From a virus, in IMG/VR virus record IMGVR_UViG_3300047678_000815, positions 1-35,628 of that record: a DNA stretch of 35,628 nucleotides; one strand, given 5' to 3'. Position numbers and translations under genes: made by a program. This document shows, one piece after another, positions 12,389 to 20,181 of this stretch. The stretch's first letter is position 1, and every line of letters starts with the position of its first letter. The notes under the pieces are model-generated. The model was given only the letters and a program-made list of their open reading frames with translations. It searched no databases and was not told where the DNA came from.

Positions 12389-14379
12389 TGTGCGCTCAGA
12401 TTGCCGACGGCGCACAGGCTTACTACAGCGGCTTTCGCCGCGGTATTGAGCCCGACCCCAACCTGTGGGTCGATGAGTGGTCCGATGAATACATGCGCAT
12501 CCCGAAAGGGAACGGCCCAGAGCCTGGCAAGTACCGCACCGCCCGCACGCCTTTCGCTGCCGAGGTGATGCGCTGCCTGTCGCCGGGGCATCCGGCGAAA
12601 CGCGTGGTGGCAAAGGTTGCTTCGCAGCTGCTGAAGACACAGGTCGCGCTGAACTGGTTGTCGGCTTCGATACACATGGCACCGGGCAACATGCTGGTGC
12701 TGCTGCCCAGCCTCGGCTTGGCGAAGCGTGTCTCTGGTCGTATTGCCAAGACCATCGACCAGGTGCCGGAGCTGCGCGATCGAGTCGCTACGCCCCGCTC
12801 GCGCGATTCGCGCAATACGCTGGACACAAAGGAATTCGACGGCGGCACGATGTACATCACCACCGCTGGCAGCGCGGCTAACCTCGCGGAAATTCCAGCG
12901 CGGTATGTGTACGGTGATGAGGTCGATCGCTGGGAAGTATCTGTCGACAAAGAAGGTGATCCTGTCGAACTGGCTGAAACTCGCACGAGTAACTTCAGCA
13001 GCAACAAAAAAATGTATTACACCAGCTCGCCCACGATCGAAGGGGCGAGCCGGATTGATGACCTTTTCAAGGTCAGCGATCAGCGGCACTACTACGTGCC
13101 CTGCCCGCACTGCGATCACATGCAGGAGCTGGTCTGGGAAAATCTGCGTATTGATCCGGATTTTTCCAAAGCGTTTTACGTCTGCTCCAGCGGCAATGCC
13201 TGCATGATTGAGGAGAGCAGCAAAGAAGACATGCTCGCTCGCGGCGAGTGGCGTGCTCACGCAAAGGGCGACGGCGAGACGGTAGGCTTCACGCTTTCCG
13301 CTCTGTATGCCCCGCTCGGGTGGACCAGCTGGGTCGCTCTCGGCAAACAGCATGCCCGCGCCAAGGCCTCTCAGGACAAGGGTGATCCGGAGCCCATGCA
13401 GGTGTTTTACAACACCCGTCTCGCTCGCTGCTGGGATAATGCGCAAGAGCGCACACTGCCGAAGGAACTGCAGGACAGAGCAGAAGCCTACAGCCTGCGC
13501 ACGGTGCCGCTGGGCGTGCTGATTCTGACTGCGTCAGTGGACGTGCAAGACAATCGCCTCGAGCTGAAAATCATCGGCTGGGGCGAGGGCATGGAGCGCT
13601 GGACGCTGGATTTCCAGATCATCAATGGCGATCCGGCGACCGATGCGCCGTGGGAAACCCTCGACGATATTTTGAAAACGCCGCTGCGCCATCCGAGCGG
13701 ACGTGATCTGCATATTTTGGCGACCGGTGTTGATTCCGGTGGCCACTATACGCACGAGGTCTATCAGTTCTGCCGCCTGCGCCGACACCGCCATGTGCTG
13801 GCATTGAAGGGTGCCAGCCGCCCTGGCCGCCCGATCGTGGCTGCCCGCCCGAGCAAGGTTGACGTGAAGTGGCAGGGCACCACCGACAAGGATGGTGCTG
13901 AGCTCTGGTTTGTCGGTACCGATACCGCGAAGGATTGGTTGCACAACCGCTGGAAAATTCCGAGCGGTCCCGGTGGCATCCATTTCAGCAAGGATCTGCC
14001 GGACGATTTCTACGAGCAGCTGCTGGCCGAAAAGAAACTTGTGCGCTACGTGAAAGGGCATAAGCGCGTTGAGTGGGTCAAGTCGAAATCGGCGCGCAAC
14101 GAAGCGCTCGACCTTAGCGTGTACAACCTCGCGATGGCGTACTACCTCGGCCTGCACCGCTTCACTGCGCAGGACTGGGAGCGGTGGCGACTCAAGGTCG
14201 AGCCACCGCAAAGCGATATGTTTATCGACAGCAATGCCGAGCGCATTGCTGCCACGGCGCCGCCGCCGGAATCACCGGCAGCCGCCACCACAACACCAGC
14301 AGACCCCGCTCCGGCGGGGTCTGTCGTTTCTGGCACGGGCTACCAGCCACGCACTGGCTGGAAACCTCGCAGCCGATAG
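12388..14379 (+). CDS. terminase large subunit (GpA-like)
   Basis: 663 residues of the lambda gpA type. The ATPase domain has the divergent Walker A-like VAKVASQLLKT (about 74-84) and Walker B VYGDEVD (174-180). A zinc site (CPHC at 239-242 with Cys near 266 and 272) is followed by WTSWVALGKQH and the nuclease domain with acidic residues in TASVDVQDNRLE (D385), ATGVDSGGH and NEALDLSVYNLA. It translocates DNA and cuts cos. The C-terminal ~50 residues are Pro/Ala/Thr-rich, perhaps a tail binding the portal. Directly follows the small subunit (TGATG). Confidence 0.95.
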   Translation: MCAQIADGAQAYYSGFRRGIEPDPNLWVDEWSDEYMRIPKGNGPEPGKYRTARTPFAAEVMRCLSPGHPAKRVVAKVASQLLKTQVALNWLSASIHMAPGNMLVLLPSLGLAKRVSGRIAKTIDQVPELRDRVATPRSRDSRNTLDTKEFDGGTMYITTAGSAANLAEIPARYVYGDEVDRWEVSVDKEGDPVELAETRTSNFSSNKKMYYTSSPTIEGASRIDDLFKVSDQRHYYVPCPHCDHMQELVWENLRIDPDFSKAFYVCSSGNACMIEESSKEDMLARGEWRAHAKGDGETVGFTLSALYAPLGWTSWVALGKQHARAKASQDKGDPEPMQVFYNTRLARCWDNAQERTLPKELQDRAEAYSLRTVPLGVLILTASVDVQDNRLELKIIGWGEGMERWTLDFQIINGDPATDAPWETLDDILKTPLRHPSGRDLHILATGVDSGGHYTHEVYQFCRLRRHRHVLALKGASRPGRPIVAARPSKVDVKWQGTTDKDGAELWFVGTDTAKDWLHNRWKIPSGPGGIHFSKDLPDDFYEQLLAEKKLVRYVKGHKRVEWVKSKSARNEALDLSVYNLAMAYYLGLHRFTAQDWERWRLKVEPPQSDMFIDSNAERIAATAPPPESPAAATTTPADPAPAGSVVSGTGYQPRTGWKPRSR

Positions 14380-14388
14380 GGCCGATCG

Positions 14389-14595
14389 ATGTTCACACTT
14401 GCACAGCTCAACGCACTGGATGCGGCGATCGCATCCGGCGCGCTTGTCGTGGAGCACGACGGAAAAAAAGTCCAGTACCAGAACACGCAGGCATTGCTCG
14501 CCGCGCGTGATGTGGTGCGCAGCGAATTGATTGCCACTGGCCAGTTGGCCACGCCCACCACACCGCGGGTGAGCTTCGCCCGCCGGGAGCGCTGA
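14389..14595 (+). CDS. gpW-like head-tail joining protein
   Basis: 68 residues, the same length as lambda gpW: FTLAQLNALDAAIASGALVVEHDGKKVQYQNTQALLAARDVVRSELIATG. The helix, beta-hairpin (DGKKVQYQN), helix plan is that of gpW. It sits between the terminase and portal genes as in lambda. The product plugs the portal after packaging and provides the site for tail attachment. Confidence 0.85.
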   Translation: MFTLAQLNALDAAIASGALVVEHDGKKVQYQNTQALLAARDVVRSELIATGQLATPTTPRVSFARRER

Positions 14596-14598
14596 TCC

Positions 14599-16095
14599 AT
14601 GACTTGGATGGACAAGGTCATCGCTGGCATGTCACCGGAGCGCGCGCTGCGTCGTGAGATTGCGCGTGCCCAGCTTGAGCGCCTTGAGTCTGTCCGCAGC
14701 AAACGTGCTGGCTATGAGGGCGCAAAGGCTGGCGGCCGTCAGGTGTGGACATCCAGCGGCAACAGCGCAAACACAGAGCTTGATAGTGCACTGGTTCGCC
14801 TTCGCGCCCGCTCGCGTGATCTGGTGCGAAACAACCCGTATGCCACGCGCGCGATTTCGAGCCTGGCCGGCAATTCCATCGGCACCGGCTTCATGGCGAA
14901 GCTGCCCAAAAACTTGCGGCCCTACTGGAAGAACTGGACCGAGTACGCAGATGCCGATGGGCAGCTCGACTACTACGGCCTGCAGCATCTGATTGCCCGC
15001 ACCGTGTTTGAGTCTGGCGAATGCCTCGTGCGTCATCGCCAGCGCCTGCCGTCTGATGGCTTTGAGATTCCGCTCCAGCTTCAGGTTATGGAGCCGGACT
15101 TTATTGATGACAGCAAGAACGGCGAAGTCACCGGTGGCGGCTGGATGTGGAACGGGATCGAGTTCAATGCGATCGGCCAGCGTGTCGCGTACTGGCTTTT
15201 CCCTGAGCACCCTGGTGATGTCGCCATGTTCCGTCGCAGGACGATGGAATCGAAGCGCGTGCCGGCGGAGTACATCCAGCACATTTATGAAAAGTTGCGC
15301 CCCGGTCAGGGCCGCGGTGTACCGCGCCTTGCGTCATCCATGCTGCGCATGCGCGATCTGGATGATTACGAAGAAGCCGAGCTTGTGCGCAAAGGCTTCG
15401 AGGCCTGCTTTGCCGCTTTTGTTGTGGGCAGTGAAGGGAACCAGCCACTCGCGCAGCTTGAGCCTGCCGGAGAAAACGGCAAGCGCATCGAGACGGTTTC
15501 TGCCGGCATGGTGGCTTACCTAAACGGGTCGCAGGACGTGAAGTTCGGGCAGCCCGCTCCCATGGGTGGTTATGGTGAATACACCAGCGTCCATCTGCAC
15601 GCTGCTGCTGCCGGTGCTGGTGTGACTTACGAGGCCATGACGGGTGATCTGTCGCAGATCAATTTCACCAGCCATCGCGCCGGGCTTCTTGAATTCCGTC
15701 GCATGGTTGAGGTGTGGCAGTGGCTCACCTTCGTGCCGATGCACGGCACGCGCACCGTGCGCGCATGGGAACAGCAGGCGCGTATCGCCGGCAAGATTCG
15801 TAGCAAAGAACCCATCCTGATCGACTGGACTCCACCCAAGTGGGATTGGGTCGATCCGAAAAAAGAAGTGGGTGCTGTTCGTGAAGAAATCGCAGGTGGC
15901 CTTGCATCACTTTCCGAGAAGCTGCGCTCACGCGGCTTCGACCCTGACACCGTCTACGCCGAAATCGGAACGGACGTAAAAGCTCTTGCCGAGGCCGCCG
16001 ATATTCCGCGCGAGCTCGTGTTCAAGATTCTTTTCCAGTCTGGCGGCCAATTGCCAGCGCCAGCAGAGCCGGTCACGCCGGACGCTGAAGACTAA
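14599..16095 (+). CDS. portal protein (lambda gpB family)
   Basis: 498 residues. Typical elements of lambda-family portals in order: RSRDLVRNNPYATRAISSLAGNSIGTGF near residues 71-98, LIARTVFESGECLVRH, a MEPDFIDD strand, the clip/stem region with PRLASSMLRMRDLDDYEEAELVRKGFEACFAAFV and a C-terminal QINFTSHRAGLLEFRRMVEVWQWLTF region. The portal forms the dodecameric ring through which DNA enters and on which the tail is built. The start follows gpW by three bases, with GGGAG in the end of gpW as ribosome site. Confidence 0.93.
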   Translation: MTWMDKVIAGMSPERALRREIARAQLERLESVRSKRAGYEGAKAGGRQVWTSSGNSANTELDSALVRLRARSRDLVRNNPYATRAISSLAGNSIGTGFMAKLPKNLRPYWKNWTEYADADGQLDYYGLQHLIARTVFESGECLVRHRQRLPSDGFEIPLQLQVMEPDFIDDSKNGEVTGGGWMWNGIEFNAIGQRVAYWLFPEHPGDVAMFRRRTMESKRVPAEYIQHIYEKLRPGQGRGVPRLASSMLRMRDLDDYEEAELVRKGFEACFAAFVVGSEGNQPLAQLEPAGENGKRIETVSAGMVAYLNGSQDVKFGQPAPMGGYGEYTSVHLHAAAAGAGVTYEAMTGDLSQINFTSHRAGLLEFRRMVEVWQWLTFVPMHGTRTVRAWEQQARIAGKIRSKEPILIDWTPPKWDWVDPKKEVGAVREEIAGGLASLSEKLRSRGFDPDTVYAEIGTDVKALAEAADIPRELVFKILFQSGGQLPAPAEPVTPDAED

Positions 16096-16106
16096 AGGAG
16101 AACACC

Positions 16107-18101
16107 GTGTCGCAACGTCAACGCCTCGAGGGAACGCTGCACCGCAGTCTGCCCGTCACCATTGCCATCCGCGCAGCGCAGGAGGGTGATGCCGATGATG
16201 GTCTGCTGCGCCTGACCATTTCCGCTTCCTCGGAACTGGCCGTCCTGCGCACTCCCTACTGGGAGGACCCCTGGCTGGAAACGCTCGGGCACGACGAAGG
16301 CGAAGTTGATCTCACTCGTTTCAGTGATGGTGCCACTGTGCTGGCGAATCACGATCGCTATACGGCAGTCGGCAACACGCCGCTGGCAGGCATTGGTGCC
16401 ATCGAGCGTGCCTGGCTGGAGGGCGGTCGCCTGAACACGGACATCGTGATCAGCCGCCGCGAAGGCCTTGCCGATCTGCGTCAGGACATTGCCGACAATC
16501 TCGTGCGTAACGTGTCCATCGGTTACGTCATCAACGAGCGCGTGCTCACGAAGACGGGCAAGGATGGCGCCCCCAACGAATACCGCATCACCAGCTGGAT
16601 GCCCTACGAACTTTCTCTGGTGGATATCCCGGCCGACGCCACTGTCGGTATCGGGCGATCCGCTGGCGATCAGAAATCCCCTGCCGCGACTTATCGCGTG
16701 CTGGGGTTGCCCGCCGAGGGCACCTCGACCCACGAAGGAGAACGCTCCATGTCTCAAGCCCCCGCCCCGGCGGCAATCCCTGCCGCCTCGGCAGCAGCTC
16801 CGGCTGCTGTCACCGAAACAACCCGTGCCCAGCCCGCTGCTGCGCCTGTCGCTGCCCCTGTGGCGCAGATTCGCGAAGCGGTGCGCGTAGCCGGCTTCGA
16901 CAACGAAGTCGCGCTCGACTACATCGAGCGCGCTCTGCCGCTGGAACAGGTTCGCGAAGATCTTTTCCGCAAACTTGCAGAAAAGGCCAACGCCGCCCCG
17001 CAGCGCTCCACGACAAGCGTGGTGATCGTGCAGGACGAAACCGTCACCCGCCGCGACTTCATGGCCGACGCGATCGCTCACCGCATGTCGCCCAGCACCC
17101 AGCTGACCGAAGGTGCCCGCCAGTTCCGCCACATGAGCTTGCTGCGCATGGCCGAGGAAACCCTGTCGCTGAGTGGTCTGCGCGTGCGTGGTCTTTCCAA
17201 TATGGAAATCGCCTCTCGTGCGCTGCACACCTCCAGCGATTTCCCGCTGATCCTGGCGGCTGTGGCCAACAAGCGTCTGCGTGCTGCCTATGAAGGCGCG
17301 CCGGTGACCTACGACCGCTGGGCTCGCCGCGCTCCGAATGCGCCGGACTTCAAGAACATCAACGTCATGCAGCTTGGTGCCGCTCCCGATCTGGAAGCTG
17401 TGGCCGAAGGTGGCGAGTTCAAGTACGGCACGCTCAAGGAAGACGGCGCCACCTACAAGGTCGCCGCTTACGGCAAGATCGTGGCCTTCACTCGCCAGTC
17501 CATCATCAATGATGACCTGCGTGCTTTCGATCGCGTGCTGGCTTCCTTCGGTGCTTCCTCGCGTCGTCTGGAAAATCGCCTCGTGTACAAGCAGCTCACC
17601 AGCAACCCCGTGATGGGCGATGGCGTTGCACTGTTCCACGCTGACCATGGCAACCTGGGCGGTGCCGCCGCTATTTCCGGCACCACGCTGGGTGAAGGCC
17701 GCGCCGCCGTGCGTAAGCAGAAGGGCCTGGCAGGCGAAGACCTGAACATCACGCCTTCCTTCTTGCTGCTGCCGACTGATCTCGAGCAGCTGGGCTACCA
17801 GTACACCTCGAGCCAGTACGTGCCGGCCAAGCCGGGCGACACGAACGAATTCCGCGCCGGTGGCCGCACCGCGCTGGAGCCGATCGTGGACCCGGTTCTG
17901 GATGCGACCTCCTCTTCGCAGTGGTACCTGGTGGGTGATAGCAGCTCCTGCGATACCGTCGAGTATTGCTGGCTGGACGGTGCCGAGGGCGTTTACCTCG
18001 AATCCGAGCCCGGCTTCGATATCGATGGCATCAAGCTGAAAGCCCGTCTCGACTTCGCTGCCAAGGTGGTTGACCACCGCGGCATGTATCGCCGCGGCTG
18101 A
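16107..18101 (+). CDS. prohead protease / major capsid protein fusion
   Basis: 664 residues from GTG 16107 (AAAGGAG upstream). Residues 1-185 form an HK97-type (U35/S78-like) prohead protease with H82 in NHDRY and the likely nucleophile S137 in NVSIGY, ending in the LVDIPADAT strand. Residues 190-330 are Ala/Pro-rich then helical, like a scaffold/delta domain. From about 335 to the end it reads as a major capsid protein (LEAVAEGGEFKYGTLKEDGATYKV, FTRQSIINDDL, ALFHADHGN). Such fusions are a known class. An in-frame ATG at 16749 (residue 215) has its own strong ribosome site, so the capsid part may also be made separately. A terminator follows at 18121. Confidence 0.9.
   Translation: MSQRQRLEGTLHRSLPVTIAIRAAQEGDADDGLLRLTISASSELAVLRTPYWEDPWLETLGHDEGEVDLTRFSDGATVLANHDRYTAVGNTPLAGIGAIERAWLEGGRLNTDIVISRREGLADLRQDIADNLVRNVSIGYVINERVLTKTGKDGAPNEYRITSWMPYELSLVDIPADATVGIGRSAGDQKSPAATYRVLGLPAEGTSTHEGERSMSQAPAPAAIPAASAAAPAAVTETTRAQPAAAPVAAPVAQIREAVRVAGFDNEVALDYIERALPLEQVREDLFRKLAEKANAAPQRSTTSVVIVQDETVTRRDFMADAIAHRMSPSTQLTEGARQFRHMSLLRMAEETLSLSGLRVRGLSNMEIASRALHTSSDFPLILAAVANKRLRAAYEGAPVTYDRWARRAPNAPDFKNINVMQLGAAPDLEAVAEGGEFKYGTLKEDGATYKVAAYGKIVAFTRQSIINDDLRAFDRVLASFGASSRRLENRLVYKQLTSNPVMGDGVALFHADHGNLGGAAAISGTTLGEGRAAVRKQKGLAGEDLNITPSFLLLPTDLEQLGYQYTSSQYVPAKPGDTNEFRAGGRTALEPIVDPVLDATSSSQWYLVGDSSSCDTVEYCWLDGAEGVYLESEPGFDIDGIKLKARLDFAAKVVDHRGMYRRG
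16735..16751 (+). promoter_or_regulatory. internal ribosome site and in-frame ATG in capsid fusion
   Basis: AAGGAG at 16735-16740 lies eight bases before ATG 16749, in frame with the fusion (codon 215). The block GGAGAAC...TGTC.CAA resembles the gene's own start (GGAGAACACC GTG TCGCAA), so both starts encode MSQ. This suggests a scaffold/capsid-only product of 450 residues, translated more strongly than the GTG-started fusion. Confidence 0.7.
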
Positions 18102-18120
18102 TCGCCTGACGTAAACCTGT

Positions 18121-18147
18121 AAAAAGCCCTGCACCGCAGGGCTTTTT
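18121..18147. terminator. terminator after capsid gene
   Basis: AAAAAGCCCTGC (18121-18132) pairs with GCAGGGCTTTTT (18136-18147), loop ACC. It is near-symmetric and lies in the 93-base gap before the cement protein gene, inside the late operon, so it probably attenuates the transcript after the abundant capsid message or protects its 3' end. Confidence 0.8.
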
Positions 18148-18194
18148 GCTTTCCCGCTTTCCCGTTATTCCCCTTTCTCTTCCGGAGAACCGAG

Positions 18195-18524
18195 ATGAAA
18201 AACTTTGTGCAGAAGGGTGAAACCCTCACTCTCCCCGCGCCCTATGACCGCGCCAGCGGCGAGGGCGCACTGATTGGTGCTCTGTTCGCTGTTGCTGCTG
18301 CTGCTGTTCTGAGCGGTGTCGATGGTGAATTCGTCACGCGCGGTGTTTTCGATCTGACTGCTGTTGCTGCCAACACTGGCAACCCCGGCGCCAAGATTTA
18401 CTGGGACAACACCGCCAAAAACTGCACCACTACCGCCAGCGGTAACACGCTGATCGGTGCGCTGGCTAAGGCCAAGGTGGCGGACGAAACCACCATGCGC
18501 GTGCGTCTGAACGGCACGGTTTAA
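18195..18524 (+). CDS. DUF2190 capsid decoration (cement) protein
   Basis: 109 residues: MKNFVQKGETLTLPAPYDRASGEGALIGALFAVAAAAVLSG, then GEFVTRGVFDLTAVA and KIYWDNTAKNCTTTASGNTLIGALAKAKVADETTMRVRLNGTV. The pattern VQKGETLT...GxxxLIGxLFAVA...GxFxLxxVAxxTxxxGxxxYWD...NxLIGxAxxA..D.xxVRLNG is that of DUF2190 proteins, which include head decoration proteins. It takes the place of lambda gpD near the capsid gene. GGAG lies before ATG 18195. Confidence 0.88.
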   Translation: MKNFVQKGETLTLPAPYDRASGEGALIGALFAVAAAAVLSGVDGEFVTRGVFDLTAVAANTGNPGAKIYWDNTAKNCTTTASGNTLIGALAKAKVADETTMRVRLNGTV

Positions 18525-18527
18525 GCC

Positions 18528-18878
18528 ATGTCGTTCGGTGTACTGCTCACCGCGTCCCGCGATGTGCGGTATGCCACGTTCGGAGTGCCTGTCACCCTGC
18601 CATCTGCGGCAGTGGTGACTGGCATTTTTTCGTCGCCACGCGCGCTGACCGAACTGGAAAAAAAGCGTGGCGGAATTTCTCCGCTTGAGCTGGTGATCGT
18701 GCAAGCCAAGCTCGAGCTGCGTGATGAGGATGCGGTCGCGCTGGAAAAAGGCTCTGTGGTGGATGTCGGCGGGAAGCGCTACTTCCTCGAAGATCCGATT
18801 CCGGATGGTGAGGGCGAGACGCTTTTTCATATGGCGCCCGAGACTGAGGAATCTGCTGCACCCGGTGGCTGGCGGTGA
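18528..18878 (+). CDS. head-tail connector, gpFII-like
   Basis: 116 residues with a largely beta pattern (YATFGVPVTLPSAAVVTGIFSSP, LELVIVQAKLEL, GSVVDVGGKRYFLEDPIPDGEG). The layout and position, after the capsid/cement genes and before a gpZ-like gene, match lambda gpFII-type head completion proteins, which bind gpW at the portal and receive the tail. The assignment rests more on order and fold pattern than on diagnostic residues. Three bases after the cement gene; GTGA overlap with the next. Confidence 0.7.
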   Translation: MSFGVLLTASRDVRYATFGVPVTLPSAAVVTGIFSSPRALTELEKKRGGISPLELVIVQAKLELRDEDAVALEKGSVVDVGGKRYFLEDPIPDGEGETLFHMAPETEESAAPGGWR

Positions 18879-19468
18879 TCAATGTCAACCTGAGCGACTC
18901 TTACTATTCCGCGCTCAGTAGTTACGGAACATTGCCGCGTCGCATGGATTTGGCGCTGAAGCGCACCGTGCGCAAGGTGTCCATCTGGTTGCAGCGCCAA
19001 GCCAGCATCGCACTGAGCAAGCAGACCGGCATCACGCAGAAAAATCTGCGCAAGTACCAGCGCGTCAACATCAAGGTCGGCCCCTATGAGGGGGTGCTGT
19101 GGCTGGGTCTGAACCCGATGCCGCTGCAGCTGGCTGGCCGTGTTGCATGGAATCAAAAATCCATGGGCTCGCGTGTAAAGGGCAAGACATATCAGGGCTC
19201 GTTTTATCGCGCGGTGTATGGCGGCGAGCGTAAGGTCTGGGTGCGCACAGCGCGCAACCAAACAGCGAACCTGACGCCGTATCACCAGGCGCGCCGTTAC
19301 CGCCCGATTTCAGGTGAACACGGCGGGCGCTTTCCGCTCACATTGGTTGGCGTTCCGCTGAACGATGGGGCACAGCTGTTGAGCGATGACTTGCTCCGGC
19401 AAACCAATCAGCGCTTCGAGAAAGTGCTGGGTCAGGAAATCAATTACCAGCTGTTGAAGGAAAAATGA
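18875..19468 (+). CDS. minor tail / tail completion protein, gpZ-like
   Basis: 197 residues from GTG 18875 (GTGA overlap). RMDLALKRTVRKVSIWLQRQASIALSKQTGITQKNLRKYQRVNIK, then GVLWLGLNPMPLQLAGRV, GSFYRAVYGGERKVWVRTA and a C-terminal RFEKVLGQEINYQL match the lambda gpZ family. This protein acts at the head-tail junction so that DNA is positioned in the tail. It is followed by ATGA coupling to the tail terminator gene. Confidence 0.88.
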   Translation: MINVNLSDSYYSALSSYGTLPRRMDLALKRTVRKVSIWLQRQASIALSKQTGITQKNLRKYQRVNIKVGPYEGVLWLGLNPMPLQLAGRVAWNQKSMGSRVKGKTYQGSFYRAVYGGERKVWVRTARNQTANLTPYHQARRYRPISGEHGGRFPLTLVGVPLNDGAQLLSDDLLRQTNQRFEKVLGQEINYQLLKEK

Positions 19469-20001
19469 GCGAAGCCACTCTCACGCAGTTGCACGAGTCC
19501 TGGGAAGCGGCCCTCCGTGAGCGCATGCCGATTCTGAAGACGGTCGAGGCATACAAGCCTGATGCCACTGACGGCAAAGTAGATACACCCGCCGTGCTGC
19601 TGGACATGGAAGATTTTGAGGAAGGGGCATCGCCACTCGATAACCCTTTCTGCTGGCGACTTCGCTGGAGCTTTTTCTGCCTGATCTCAAACCAGACGCC
19701 GAAGCCGGAAATTGCCGCGCGCGAATTCGCGCTGGCCGTGAGCGGGCTGGTCAAGTCGCAGAATTTTAATTTTGAAAATGTCGGTGAGCCACAGCGTGTT
19801 GATGGCCAGCCCGCAGGATTGCGTCCGGGCATGACTGGCTATCAGTGCTGGGTGGTCAGCTTTGAGCACGACTTCACGGCAGCTGCCGATCGCGCCGTGG
19901 GAGGCATCGGTGATTTCAAGCTGGCCAATGCCACGGTCGATCTCAATAGCAACACCCCTGGCCTTATTGGCGTCGATGTCATCAAGCCCGCACAGGACTG
20001 A
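19465..20001 (+). CDS. tail terminator protein (gpU / Mu gp37-like position)
   Basis: 178 residues. An N-terminal helix (TLTQLHESWEAALRERMPIL) is followed by strands with PAVLLDMEDFE, WRLRWSFFCLI, a helix (IAAREFALAVSGLVKSQNF) and YQCWVVSFEHDF. The helix-strand-helix-strand fold pattern, size and place between gpZ-like and Mu gp38-like genes point to the tail terminator that stops tail elongation. I cannot separate a lambda gpU origin from a Mu gp37 origin. The last ~40 residues (GGIGDFKLANATVDLNSNTP) are an extension. This is the hinge between the lambda-like and Mu-like modules. Confidence 0.65.
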   Translation: MSEATLTQLHESWEAALRERMPILKTVEAYKPDATDGKVDTPAVLLDMEDFEEGASPLDNPFCWRLRWSFFCLISNQTPKPEIAAREFALAVSGLVKSQNFNFENVGEPQRVDGQPAGLRPGMTGYQCWVVSFEHDFTAAADRAVGGIGDFKLANATVDLNSNTPGLIGVDVIKPAQD

Positions 20002-20004
20002 CCC

Positions 20005-20178
20005 ATGGATACCTGGATTCTCAAGCCTGCGCCCGGTCACTCGGTGCGCAAGCAGAACGGCGAGCAGCTGAAAACCGCCGGCGAGCGCGTTCCGAAAAAC
20101 ACTTACTACCAGCGTCGCGTCAATGAAGGCGGGGCGGTGGAAGTGAAAAAACCCACTCAAAAACCCAAGAGGGTCTAA
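20005..20178 (+). CDS. DUF2635 small protein (Mu gp38-like)
   Basis: 57 residues: MDTWILKPAPGHSVRKQNGE followed by QLKTAGERVPKNTYYQRRVN and a basic tail EVKKPTQKPKRV. The features LKPxxGxxVRxxxG...L...GExVPxxxYxxRRxxxGxV match DUF2635, the Mu gp38 family, which always precedes the tail sheath gene. Role unproven. It starts three bases after the tail terminator stop and ends three bases before the sheath gene. Small enough to be missed by length cut-offs. Confidence 0.9.
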   Translation: MDTWILKPAPGHSVRKQNGEQLKTAGERVPKNTYYQRRVNEGGAVEVKKPTQKPKRV

Positions 20179-20181
20179 GTC

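Noticed and set aside
16092-18134. A 680-residue open frame on the minus strand opposite the capsid fusion
   Set aside because: A shadow of the highly biased capsid gene; composition is rich in His/Gln/Gly, no matching neighbours or ribosome site, and the plus-strand gene shows clear family motifs.
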